Below, piece after piece: positions 25,808 to 34,828 of a stretch of 64,000 nucleotides of DNA. A model generated the notes under the pieces. That model was not told the DNA's origin. It saw only the letters and a list, made by a program, of their open reading frames with translations, and ran no database searches. Origin of the DNA: Vibrio spartinae (GTDB lineage: Bacteria > Pseudomonadota > Gammaproteobacteria > Enterobacterales > Vibrionaceae); the NCBI RefSeq assembly GCF_024347135.1, contig NZ_AP024908.1, positions 310,001-374,000 on the forward strand, written 5' to 3'. How positions within the stretch are numbered: the first letter of the stretch is position 1; each line of letters starts with the position of its first letter. A program made the position numbers and the translations under genes.

Positions 25808-28141
25808 ATGTGTTCTGTTCAAAGTATTCAATTATTTCTCTGCGTACTATTGTTGTCTATTTTTAGACCAGCCTTTGGCCATGTAGTCGCAGGAAGCCAG
25901 AAGAGTGGTGCCGAACAAGTATCGGTAAGTCAACGTTCAAATCAATATTATATCCGAATTGCGAAAGCAAATGACTATGGTGTGTCATTGAACTATTTCG
26001 ATAGCTTTGATGCTCAGGAAAAAGATATTGTTTTACTTAATTCACCAGTCATGAATGTTAAAGTGGCTCAAGCACCGGCACAAACAATTGTATTGATTGT
26101 CAAGGATAGCCAGCTTGCCAATATCAAAAATATTCGGGTGGAAGGTCATGCTGCTGATATAGTGCTGGCTGCACCGAAAGGGATTCGTTGCGATGGGTGT
26201 TCGATTGAGAATGCTGAACGTGTAACGCTCGCAACTGGTACGATTACTTCTGATTACGGCGAACTGGAAACAATTAAAATAACCAATGGCAGCATGGAAA
26301 TTACTGGTGATGGGTTCAGCGCCACCGATTTATCGTTATTAGATATTGCTGCGGGGCATGTATTGGTGGATGCGCCATTCAGAACAAATATGAGAGGGAG
26401 TCTTTCCACTCGGAATCATCAACAGGTCAAAGAAATCGATGAAGCCGGAGAATTAGACGTTTCGAATGGTGATGTACAAATAATCGTTGGTCAGAATCAT
26501 TTTCGCTATTCTGATAGGCAGTCCAATGCTTATTATAAAAACTTTTCCATCAAAGACTATGCATCATTATATGCTCTGGAAATTACTCACAGCGGAACAT
26601 TTGCTGTTGGTAATCTCCATCTTGAATCGACTTATGACAACGGTATTGTTTTTGTCGGTGGTCAGATCAAGGCTCAGGGTGCTTGGGCTTATGTCGGGCG
26701 ATATAATGATCAAAGTATTGTCCCATTGGAATCAGTGAAAATTAAAGCGAATGGTAACATCTATCTTTCCGATCAAATTATTGCTGCCAATCGAGTTGAT
26801 ATTGAGTCAACAGGGCTGGTTGAGGTTAAGGCTTTATCAGCGGGCAATAACTATTTATTGGATAGTATTTCCGCCGCTGAGGTGAATATTGCAGCTGTTG
26901 GCGTGATGAAAAATGCAGGGGCGATTGTTGCAGAGTCAGTGTATGTTTCGGCACAAGAGATAACCAATGAAGGAGATATTGAATCGACCCGAGATTTATA
27001 TCTCAATGGAAAAAGTGGCATCGCAAATCAGTATGGTGGTGTGATTCTTGGTGAAAATATTGAGATGAAATCTGAAAAGGATGTGATTAATGGTCAGCTT
27101 TATCCGTTCAAACCCTCAAAATGGTGTGCCTATAGCCAAAGATCAATTATATCGGATCATTCACTAGAAACTGGTGGAAAAATATCTGTTCCACTATTTA
27201 AAGGATGTGGCAAAGTTGCCGTTGATTCTCTTAGTGCTTATATATTGGGACAAAACATTAAGGTTGAAGCTCAAAATTTCACTAATGCCAATCCTTATGA
27301 AGTCTCAAGAAATGGTTATACAGATCCTGAACTGAAATTAGATTTTATCAAAAGTTCTCAGGTTGTTATTTCAGCGGAGTCCATTCTGGAGTTTCATCTC
27401 AAGGAGCGGCTTTGGAATATGTCAGCGATTGCAGAGTCTTGGACGGGAAATGTCGTTTTAGATACGCCGTTGATTGACAATGAACGATATCATATCTGGG
27501 CTGATACCTATACAACAAAGTCCCCTCAGGTTACTTGCACAAGAAAAGAAGATAAACCGGGAAGCCCAATCATGACATATGAGAGGAGAGAGTTGTGCCT
27601 AGTGAATCCCAATATCTTAGTCGATAAAAAAATACAGTACATTAAAGTATTATCCCCACCAGCTCGATTGAATGTCGGCGGTAGCCTTGTATTAAAAAGT
27701 AATATGTTTAGCAATGAGCATAGCAGTGTTGAAGTCAGGAAAGATATTTCTGGATCGGTTTTTAACGTATGGATGGAAGGGTTGCAGCTTCGGGATGTTT
27801 TTGAGCAAACAACAACTCAGTATCACTCAAGAAGGTATTGTAGCAAACGTTTTTTCAGACATTGTATCAGGCATAAAACGGATCACTGGAAAACTTCAAC
27901 CACTAAATTAGTTAAAAATGAAGTAACAGCTGAATACCCATTTATTTTTTATGTCGATGGACATATTTATGAGGGCTTTGGCAGTGATTCTTATTCATTG
28001 CAAAATATTACGTTTGGTCCTTATGCAACTGCTTATATGCCACCACCTTCACCAACATCTAAACCAAGTAAATATGTGCCGATATTTAATGGGGATACCA
28101 CTATCTTCATTCCAAATCCTTCTTATCGGGAGGGAGAATGA
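25808..28141 (+). CDS. TPS-domain secreted protein, N-terminal half of a split FHA/CDI-like system (cluster 1, protein A)
   Basis: About 777 residues, with a signal peptide (MCSVQSIQLFLCVLLLSIFRP). The region about 35-230 has the two-partner-secretion haemagglutination domain: GVSLNYFDSFDAQ (compare the usual GvShN-F--F), IVLLNSPVMN, APAQTIVLIV, VEGHAADIVLAAPKGIRCD and NAERVTLATG (compare NPNGItC-GC-F-N--ratLtTG). Beta-helix-like repeats follow; near the C-terminus is a Cys/His/basic patch (YCSKRFFRHCIRHK). Unlike CdiA or FHA, the protein stops here, and the rest of the exoprotein is a separate gene 69 bases downstream. No TpsB transporter gene is in the window. The start is uncertain; a TTG 18 codons upstream is in frame. 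About 70% similar by eye to the protein at 43251. Confidence 0.8.
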   Translation: MCSVQSIQLFLCVLLLSIFRPAFGHVVAGSQKSGAEQVSVSQRSNQYYIRIAKANDYGVSLNYFDSFDAQEKDIVLLNSPVMNVKVAQAPAQTIVLIVKDSQLANIKNIRVEGHAADIVLAAPKGIRCDGCSIENAERVTLATGTITSDYGELETIKITNGSMEITGDGFSATDLSLLDIAAGHVLVDAPFRTNMRGSLSTRNHQQVKEIDEAGELDVSNGDVQIIVGQNHFRYSDRQSNAYYKNFSIKDYASLYALEITHSGTFAVGNLHLESTYDNGIVFVGGQIKAQGAWAYVGRYNDQSIVPLESVKIKANGNIYLSDQIIAANRVDIESTGLVEVKALSAGNNYLLDSISAAEVNIAAVGVMKNAGAIVAESVYVSAQEITNEGDIESTRDLYLNGKSGIANQYGGVILGENIEMKSEKDVINGQLYPFKPSKWCAYSQRSIISDHSLETGGKISVPLFKGCGKVAVDSLSAYILGQNIKVEAQNFTNANPYEVSRNGYTDPELKLDFIKSSQVVISAESILEFHLKERLWNMSAIAESWTGNVVLDTPLIDNERYHIWADTYTTKSPQVTCTRKEDKPGSPIMTYERRELCLVNPNILVDKKIQYIKVLSPPARLNVGGSLVLKSNMFSNEHSSVEVRKDISGSVFNVWMEGLQLRDVFEQTTTQYHSRRYCSKRFFRHCIRHKTDHWKTSTTKLVKNEVTAEYPFIFYVDGHIYEGFGSDSYSLQNITFGPYATAYMPPPSPTSKPSKYVPIFNGDTTIFIPNPSYREGE

Positions 28142-28210
28142 TGCCCGATTGTCATTCTGTTTTTGAAAATATGATTTATTTATTCAGTGGATTAGAGTTT
28201 GGTAAATAAG

Positions 28211-31200
28211 ATGATGAAAAATAAAAAAATACCATTATGGCAGCGTCTGACTTCTAGTATCTTGTTGCCAGTGCTTCTTACACATATGGCTTTCCCGGTT
28301 TATGCCGCGGCGGTGCAGCATGTTGCTCTGGAATCGATTACTAATGCTGTGGCTAGTTCAGCACGTTATCGACTGCAAGAACAAGTACGGGATTACCTGT
28401 ATGCCGGGGCGATAGAAAAAGATGAGCTGGCAATTTTTGACGGATTTGAATTCTTCTTTACTCAGATTAAAGCCAAATATCCTGAGATGTTGTCTGCCTA
28501 TCAAGGGGCAAATACCACGTTAGATGATATTCCGACCCGTTTCGGAACCCCCTATGTAGAGCGGGGAATCATCAGAGAACAGTTGGTTCAATTATTAAAT
28601 AAGAACTGGATTTCAGCGCCCGGTTATTCAAGTTATAACGAACAGACCAAAAAGCTGTATGAGAATGCTGTCCGTTATGCGAAATCGGCTGGGAAAAAGC
28701 TAGGCGAGCCTCTCACCGAAGAACAAATTTCCCAGCTTTCTACAGATATGGTCTGGCCTGAAACCCGAGTTGTGAACGGGCATGAATATCTCATTCCGTT
28801 TGTGTATCTGGTACCCACCACCATTGAACAGCAGCGGTTGACTGAGTCTACATTGACAGCCGGATCCGCAGATATTCATACCAACTCATTCGTAGTTAAC
28901 GGTGCACATGTTGATATTAAACATAAGGCACTTCTCGATATCACCCATGATTTTATTAATACCAAAGGAACAATTTCGGGTGGGCAACTAACTATCCGTA
29001 CGGGACGCGATCTACAAAATCTTTCGGGGACCATTACTGGTGATAATGTTTCTCTGATTGCCAACCGATTGGTGAATGACACGCTGGTCACTCGTCTTGA
29101 TTATGGGCATGGTTACGCAGAAAGTTTTGACCAGATTGGTTCGATTGTTTCACTGGGCGATCTGAATATTCAGACCACGTCTGATGTGGTCAGTCACGGC
29201 GGGCAATTCTCTGCACAGGGCGATTTACAAATTCGCTCTGAAGGCAACATCATTCTTGTCCCTCAAGTCACCAAAAGCGCACGTAAAGAATCCGGCCAGC
29301 ATTGGTCAGAAAGTGAATCGTCGCTGGTTAATCTGCAAACCCATCTTTCTGCTATCGATACATTGTCGTTGATTTCGGGTGGCGAGGTTTATATCGAAGG
29401 TGCTGCCCTAGAGAGTCAGGGGTTGCTGGAGATCCTCGCAGCCCACGGCATTACCCTAAAAAGCGCAGCAGATATGCATACTTTTGACAGCCGCTTTCAT
29501 GCTGAAAGCGGTGGCATGTTCGGGACCAAAGAAAGTGAGTCCGAGAGTCGCAATGAAGCTGAGATCGTCAGAACTTTATTGAAAGCCGGGCAGAGTCTGG
29601 TATTACGAACCTTACAGGGTAACATTCTGCTTGAAGCCGTTACGGTTGATAGCCGGGGTATTTCAAAAATTATTGCTGAGCATGGGGAGATTGATTTCGA
29701 ACTGGCAAAGCTGCTTGAAACCTATAGCTATCAAAAGTCCTACGATGGCGCTTTATCGTTCCGCCATCAGGGGCATGGTTATCAACGTGAAGTTGCTTAT
29801 TACTCTGAGTTTATTAACTCCGGTGGCATCATGCTCGATGCCTACAACGGTGTTCGGATTCAGTATGCTGGGGATAAATATAATTTAGATTCGACATTGG
29901 CAACACTAGCGCAGTCACCAGAGCTCGCATGGATGGAGGACATCCGTAATGATCCTTCTTTGAATGTGGACTGGCAGGATGTGCAGTTGGTCATGGAAGA
30001 GTGGGATTATGACCAATCCGGGCTGACACCGGCTGCGATGACGATTCTGGCGATTGCGATGGCGATCGCTACCGGGCCTGGAGGATTGACAGCTTTCAGT
30101 GGCCAAGGCGCGATGATCGCTGCAGTGAATACCGGGGTGTCAACATTGGTGATGCAGGCATCTGCCAGCTTACTGGCCAATGGATTTGATATCAAAGACA
30201 CCTTGAAGTCGATGGCTTCTGATGAAAGCCTAAAGTCACTCGCAACCAGTATGGTGACCGCTGGTGTACTGGGTAAGCTCAACGTTGGCGGGCTTTCTAA
30301 CGGTATCCAATCGCAAGTCACTCAGATGCTGATGCGTTCGGCAGTGAGTTCGGGGATTGCAACGGTTATCAACGGTGGCAGTGTCAATGACTTCAGCGAT
30401 TCTTTTAAGACCAGTTTTTCGACTGCAGTCGTGACAGCGATTGGCGCTGAATTAGCGGAAAAAATTGGTGATGCTGCCGGAGCACACGGTGCCACCGAGT
30501 CTAACCCAACGGGTACGGCACAGATTGATGTAGCAACCAAGTATATTGCCCACGCTGCATTAGGATGCGGCTTAGGTGGTGCGATGACATCCATCAGCGG
30601 CGGTAATCACTCCGATTATCAGAGTGGCTGTATTTCAGGTGCTGCCGGTGGCGTGATCGGTGAGTATGTTGCAGGACAGTATCTGGATGAGATCGCGTCA
30701 AAGCAACTCAAAGTTGAGCGGGCGGCTGCTGATATTCTCAGTGATAACCAACTGACTGAGACTCAGCTCAAGCAACATATCGCAGAGATGCGCGCACAGG
30801 GCGTTGATATTTCCCGTATGGCGGCAGCACTTACCGTCTTTGCATTTCATGGTAATGTTGATATTGCCGATTATACGGCTGGCAATGCCGCTCAGCATAA
30901 CGTCTTGTTCTTGTTGGTGTTTGCCTTTAACGTCGGTATGGCGGTTTGGACGGCATATGACATCTACAATACCATCGATTCTTTTGTCAAAGCATTAGAA
31001 AGTGGTAAGCCACTGGATGAGTTAGTTCAAGGTGCAATTCTTGAGTTAGCGATTAACCTGACCGTTGGTAAATTCGGTAAAGCCGGTCGTGCGATTCTGA
31101 AAAGTAAACCAGCCGATGAGTTGTTCGACATCATCCGCAAAGAGCTAGAGCATATTGCGCCGAGCCTGACGAAAAAATTTGATGAGTTTGTTAAAAACTT

Positions 31201-31804
31201 CCAACTTTCAAAATCCGGAAAACCTTTAACCGCTGGGCCGGGTAAAGAGCCGGTAGATATTGATGATTATGTTAGTGTTCCGAGTAAGCATCCAATACCG
31301 AATGTTGGTAAACTATGGCCAGATAAGACAACCCAGCATGTTATCAAAGGTGATTTTGATGAGCTGAACAGGCTTGTTGGGGGAATGCATACCGCGGAAG
31401 GGCTTGCTGACTTTATTAAATTAAGGGAATTATCCGGGACCAAATATACATTGAAAGAAGTGGATGCGTTTTTATCTCGTAATGATACCTCTGAGATCTG
31501 GGTTCAGACATTACCGAATGGTGTCAAAAGGTTGCAACTGCCGCGAGAAGGGTTACATAGAAACGCTTTTGAAAGGGGAAGTGTGAAGATCGGTGATATC
31601 AGAGTAAAAGGTATTAAGACCATTTTCCCCGAAAACTTTACCCATCAGGATATTGTTGCAGCAAGTCAGAAAGTTTTGCAGGATAACTATGACAAGGTGA
31701 CAAAAGAGGAGCTGTATGGTGTCTATAAAGGTATTAGTATTCGCTTATCGCGAGATTTAAACACAGGAAGGATTAAGACAATCCATCCGAGTTGGAATCA
31801 ATAA
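28211..31804 (+). CDS. FHA-like/DUF637 protein with C-terminal EndoU-type toxin domain (cluster 1, protein B)
   Basis: About 1197 residues with its own signal peptide (LTSSILLPVLLTHMAFPVYAA). A novel N-terminal region (about 35-210) is followed by FHA-like repeats (about 215-590; SGGQLTIRTGRDLQNLSGTI, SLGDLNIQTTSDVVSHGG), a DUF637-type region (about 600-790; GLTPAAMTILAIAMAIATG), a pretoxin stretch in which the usual VENN is replaced by AAQHNVLFLL, and a C-terminal EndoU nuclease domain (about 1035-1197). Catalytic His candidates lie in QHVIKGDF and GGMHT, and the fold ends with YKGISIRLSRDL...GRIKTIHPSW. EndoU toxins cleave RNA. The protein therefore looks like the effector half of a contact-dependent or secreted toxin whose TPS domain is encoded by the gene before it. 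The next gene is its probable immunity. Confidence 0.82.
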   Translation: MMKNKKIPLWQRLTSSILLPVLLTHMAFPVYAAAVQHVALESITNAVASSARYRLQEQVRDYLYAGAIEKDELAIFDGFEFFFTQIKAKYPEMLSAYQGANTTLDDIPTRFGTPYVERGIIREQLVQLLNKNWISAPGYSSYNEQTKKLYENAVRYAKSAGKKLGEPLTEEQISQLSTDMVWPETRVVNGHEYLIPFVYLVPTTIEQQRLTESTLTAGSADIHTNSFVVNGAHVDIKHKALLDITHDFINTKGTISGGQLTIRTGRDLQNLSGTITGDNVSLIANRLVNDTLVTRLDYGHGYAESFDQIGSIVSLGDLNIQTTSDVVSHGGQFSAQGDLQIRSEGNIILVPQVTKSARKESGQHWSESESSLVNLQTHLSAIDTLSLISGGEVYIEGAALESQGLLEILAAHGITLKSAADMHTFDSRFHAESGGMFGTKESESESRNEAEIVRTLLKAGQSLVLRTLQGNILLEAVTVDSRGISKIIAEHGEIDFELAKLLETYSYQKSYDGALSFRHQGHGYQREVAYYSEFINSGGIMLDAYNGVRIQYAGDKYNLDSTLATLAQSPELAWMEDIRNDPSLNVDWQDVQLVMEEWDYDQSGLTPAAMTILAIAMAIATGPGGLTAFSGQGAMIAAVNTGVSTLVMQASASLLANGFDIKDTLKSMASDESLKSLATSMVTAGVLGKLNVGGLSNGIQSQVTQMLMRSAVSSGIATVINGGSVNDFSDSFKTSFSTAVVTAIGAELAEKIGDAAGAHGATESNPTGTAQIDVATKYIAHAALGCGLGGAMTSISGGNHSDYQSGCISGAAGGVIGEYVAGQYLDEIASKQLKVERAAADILSDNQLTETQLKQHIAEMRAQGVDISRMAAALTVFAFHGNVDIADYTAGNAAQHNVLFLLVFAFNVGMAVWTAYDIYNTIDSFVKALESGKPLDELVQGAILELAINLTVGKFGKAGRAILKSKPADELFDIIRKELEHIAPSLTKKFDEFVKNFQLSKSGKPLTAGPGKEPVDIDDYVSVPSKHPIPNVGKLWPDKTTQHVIKGDFDELNRLVGGMHTAEGLADFIKLRELSGTKYTLKEVDAFLSRNDTSEIWVQTLPNGVKRLQLPREGLHRNAFERGSVKIGDIRVKGIKTIFPENFTHQDIVAASQKVLQDNYDKVTKEELYGVYKGISIRLSRDLNTGRIKTIHPSWNQ

Positions 31805-31814
31805 GGGGGAACCA

Positions 31815-32177
31815 ATGGATCATTTCGAATTAAAGCTTGAGGATATATATAGGAGTGAGTATTTTGATGAAGCCTCCTATATTAATATCGATGACTTTCT
31901 ACATAGTCATCCTTCTTATGTAGATTTCTTTGTACAGAAGCTGGAATCAGAGCCGGAGAATATGGAGGTTTTATACCTGATTATTATTCAAATCGTTCCT
32001 TTAGACTGTTGTATTAAACATGCCTTAGAGTGTGAAGACTGGACATATCAAGACTTTGATGAATGTAAATTTAGCTGGTACAAAGACAGAGAAAGCTTTT
32101 CACCAATGACGCGTGAAGAATATGAGCAATGGCTGGCGAAGCAGATGATTAACGAAGGGCGGGCATCGTTGCAGTAA
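31815..32177 (+). CDS. Putative immunity protein for the EndoU toxin
   Basis: 120 residues, acidic, no signal peptide, not recognised as a named immunity family. It begins 10 bases after the toxin stop codon with a strong AAGGGGGA ribosome site, and the composition is as AT-rich as the toxin tip. Position and size are those of cognate immunity proteins in CDI and polymorphic-toxin loci. An IS256-family element starts only 5 bases after its stop codon. Confidence 0.72.
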   Translation: MDHFELKLEDIYRSEYFDEASYINIDDFLHSHPSYVDFFVQKLESEPENMEVLYLIIIQIVPLDCCIKHALECEDWTYQDFDECKFSWYKDRESFSPMTREEYEQWLAKQMINEGRASLQ

Positions 32178-32182
32178 TGTGC

Positions 32183-33484
32183 GAGACTGTTCATTATTCT
32201 GTGTCACGCCCATTTTTATAAATCCAGATATGGAGTGAGTCTGCCTTCAAAGTGGATGCTGAGCTGAGACAGTGTCAGGTTCCAGTTCTGCACCGGATGC
32301 GTCCACTTTTCACTGGCTTTCAACATACCTGCATACAACAGCTTGAGCAAGCTGGTTTCATTAGCAAAACCGCCCTTGGTTTTGGTCAGTTTGCGGAACT
32401 GACGATGTACCGCCTCAACCGCATTGGTGGTGTAAATGGCTCTGCGGACCTGTTCGGGATATTTGAAATACACCGATAAGTTCTCCCATTTATTGCGCCA
32501 TGACTGAATCACCAGCGGGTATTGTGGTCCCCATTTGGCTTCCAGCTCATCCAGCTCATGTTCGGCAGCTTTAAGGGTTGCCGCTTTATAAACACATTTT
32601 AAATCCGCCATAAACGCTTTCTGATTTTTGCTGGCGACATACTTCATCGAGTTACGGATTTGATGGATAACACAGAGTTGGACTTCAGTCTGCGGGTAAA
32701 TGGTTTCAATCGCCTGAGGGAACCCTTTGAGGCCATCGACACAAGCAATACAAATATCTTTGACACCGCGATTTTGTAAGTCGGTCAGGACACTGAGCCA
32801 GTAATGCGCGCCTTCGGCATCAGAGAGATAAATCCCCAGCAGCTCTTTTTTTCCTTCGATATTGAGTGCAAGGATGGTGTAAATGGCTTTGGAAACAAAG
32901 CGACCGTTTTCCTTGATTTTGTAGTGAACGGCATCAAGCCAGACGACCGGATAGACGGGGTCTAAATCCCGCTCCTGCCATGCTCTGAGCTCAGGGATAA
33001 GACGGTCGGTGATGGCGTTAATCGTGCCATTGGAAACGCTGATACCATACATATCCAGCAGATATTCCCGGATATGTTGATAGCTGTTGCCAAGGGCAAA
33101 CAGGGAGAGGACATTACGTTCCATCTCATCGGTCAGTCGGGTCTGGTGCTTCTTGACAGTTTGCGGGTCAAAAGAGCCATTTCGGTCACGGGGCGTTTCA
33201 AGTTCAAATTCCCCGGATGAGGTTTTAACGGTTTTGCGGGATTTTCCATTTTTGCGATTGTCGGGCTCAGCTTCAAGGTGCTGTTCGATTTCAGCCCCGA
33301 GCGCGGCTTCAGTGATTTGCTTAATCAACGGGGTGAGCAAACCGTCTTTGCCGTTGAGGCCCTGACCGGATTGCAATGCTTTGGCAAAAGCTTGAATATC
33401 AATTTCGAATTTATCGTCAGACATAAGGTGTCATTTCCTTTTTGGTTCAGTTTAAAGAAATGACACAGAAATTTGAACACTACC
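32183..33484 (-). mobile_element. IS256-family insertion sequence, copy 1 (1302 bp)
   Basis: Left end GAGACTGTTCATTATTCTGT, right end (reverse) GGTAGTGTTCAAATTTCTGT; the inner 19 bases (TGTTCA...CTGTGTCA) match at 16 positions. Same length as copy 2 at 53918. No target duplication is seen. The right end abuts a 243-bp second copy of its own right part (33485-33727), which suggests nested insertion followed by recombination. The left end is 5 bases after the immunity gene. Confidence 0.92.
32216..33424 (-). CDS. IS256-family (MULE/Mutator-type) transposase
   Basis: 402 residues, full length. The DDE residues lie in VVWLDAVHYK, CIACVDGLKGF and TTNAVEAVHRQFRK, and the family signature IHQIRNSMKYV is intact. 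It differs from the copy at 53951 by only a few residues (for example KQITEAAL against KQISEAAL; MERNV against MECNV), so both insertions are recent or kept alike by gene conversion. Probably active. Confidence 0.96.
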   Translation of the reverse strand: MSDDKFEIDIQAFAKALQSGQGLNGKDGLLTPLIKQITEAALGAEIEQHLEAEPDNRKNGKSRKTVKTSSGEFELETPRDRNGSFDPQTVKKHQTRLTDEMERNVLSLFALGNSYQHIREYLLDMYGISVSNGTINAITDRLIPELRAWQERDLDPVYPVVWLDAVHYKIKENGRFVSKAIYTILALNIEGKKELLGIYLSDAEGAHYWLSVLTDLQNRGVKDICIACVDGLKGFPQAIETIYPQTEVQLCVIHQIRNSMKYVASKNQKAFMADLKCVYKAATLKAAEHELDELEAKWGPQYPLVIQSWRNKWENLSVYFKYPEQVRRAIYTTNAVEAVHRQFRKLTKTKGGFANETSLLKLLYAGMLKASEKWTHPVQNWNLTLSQLSIHFEGRLTPYLDL

Positions 33485-33727
33485 TTTTCCATTTTTGCGA
33501 TTGTCGGGCTCAGCTTCAAGGTGCTGTTCGATTTCAGCCCCGAGCGCGGCTTCAGTGATTTGCTTAATCAACGGGGTGAGCAAACCGTCTTTGCCGTTGA
33601 GGCCCTGACCGGATTGCAATGCTTTGGCAAAAGCTTGAATATCAATTTCGAATTTATCGTCAGACATAAGGTGTCATTTCCTTTTTGGTTCAGTTTAAAG
33701 AAATGACACAGAAATTTGAACACTACC
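33485..33727 (-). mobile_element. IS256 right-end fragment (5' end of a second transposase)
   Basis: These 243 bases repeat 33242-33484 exactly or nearly so: the start of the transposase gene (about 61 codons from MSDDKFEIDIQ) and the right inverted repeat. A short frame (33452-33667) results from fusion with the neighbouring IS end. It is a remnant left when a full copy inserted into, or recombined with, an older copy. Confidence 0.93.
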
Positions 33728-33733
33728 GCAAAA

Positions 33734-33763
33734 AGCCAATCACAATTTTGTGGTTGGCTTTTT
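33734..33763. repeat. 30-bp Qrr terminator sequence, right copy of a direct repeat
   Basis: Identical to 25493-25522. Here it is also preceded by five A residues, so it can terminate on both strands: it ends the leftward TauE fragment. It lies 6 bases beyond the IS256 fragment. The two copies bracket 8.2 kb containing the first split TPS cluster and the IS. Confidence 0.9.
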
Positions 33764-33821
33764 CAGGATTGCATGACAAACCGACGACAATAAACCGCGC
33801 TTATCCAAAAACAAGCAAGAA

Positions 33822-34199
33822 TTATATCACCCCTTGAACAATCATTTTGACGGCAAACAAGCTGAGTAACATTTTGATGATTTGAATCATTCGCTCATTA
33901 TTGCTTCTTAAACGCAGCCTTGTGCCTAAAAATGATCCCCACACCGCGCCGATAATCATATCAATAATCAAATTTAAATCAGTGAGTAAGCTTGCCGTTA
34001 CAGTTAAATAGACTGGGATTTTGGTGAGGTGACTGATCGTCATAAATAATGAACTTGTTGCAATAATGCTATCTTTCGACTTCAGTTGTTTGGTTAAGAC
34101 ATTTAAGGCCAAAGGGCCGGTCACACCAACGACCAGCCCCAAACCTGTTTGCAAGAAACCAATCGAATACAGTTGCTTGTTATTTGCAGGTTTTGATCA
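33822..34199 (-). pseudogene. TauE/SafE family permease, 5'-truncated
   Basis: Only the second half of a TauE/SafE (DUF81) membrane permease is present: an in-frame stretch of about 125 codons from just after a TGA, beginning LYSIGFLQTGLGLVVGVTGP and including MTISHLTKIPVYL and three or four membrane segments. Family members are about 250 residues with two repeats. The first repeat and the natural start are missing, replaced by the end of the neighbouring GNAT gene. It is a gene fragment left by a deletion or rearrangement. Confidence 0.85.
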
Positions 34200-34650
34200 G
34201 ATCTCTTGTCATAAAGCGGCTGTGCGGATCGTCTTGATAGTGAGCAAATGGCCCGCAATAACGGAAACCAAATTTTTCGTATAAGTTTCTGGCCGGGCGG
34301 AAGAAATCATGAGATCCCGTTTCAAGGCTAACGGTCTGATAGCCGCGCTCAGTGGCGATATCAAGTGCATGCATGAGTAGTTGCGTCGCGACACCGGATT
34401 GACGGGCAGCGCGTGAGGTTCGCATCGATTTCAACTCAATATGCTCGGGGGTCAGTTGTTTGATGGCAAGACAACCTTGCAGTTCATTACCGAGCCAAGC
34501 GCTGAAGAAGGTTATCTCCGGGGATTTTAGTGCATCTACATCTAAGGCATGCGCGCTTTCCGCGGGTGAGGTCTTATACATATCTGCCAGATGCTCTTCG
34601 AGCAGTCTGATCACCTCGCCACCCGATAAATCATCAATTTTGATTTCCAT
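34180..34650 (-). CDS. GNAT family N-acetyltransferase
   Basis: 156 residues. The acetyl-CoA loop RAARQSGVATQLLMHAL (about residues 85-101) and LETGSHDFFRPARNLYEKFGF (about 112-132) are typical of GNATs of the YsnE/PhnO-like kind. AAGGA lies upstream of the ATG. Its stop overlaps the open end of the TauE fragment by about 20 bases, showing that the deletion which truncated tauE ended here. Substrate unknown. Confidence 0.87.
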   Translation of the reverse strand: MEIKIDDLSGGEVIRLLEEHLADMYKTSPAESAHALDVDALKSPEITFFSAWLGNELQGCLAIKQLTPEHIELKSMRTSRAARQSGVATQLLMHALDIATERGYQTVSLETGSHDFFRPARNLYEKFGFRYCGPFAHYQDDPHSRFMTRDLIKTCK

Positions 34651-34828
34651 ATGCTGGATTGTCCTTTTATTTATATAACATTTACTTATATAACGTTAAA
34701 TGAAGGGAGAGCGCACCTGAATGCCGTGCCAAAATTTGTCTTTCACCACAAAAATCGTTATATATCAAAATGTCACACAGCACAGATTTCTGATGAATCG
34801 TTTTGGTGTATTGCTAACGACAGCCTTG

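Noticed and set aside
33452..33667. A second short transposase gene
   Set aside because: It is the first 61 codons of the IS256 transposase in the 243-bp fragment, running into the adjacent IS end; counted as a remnant.
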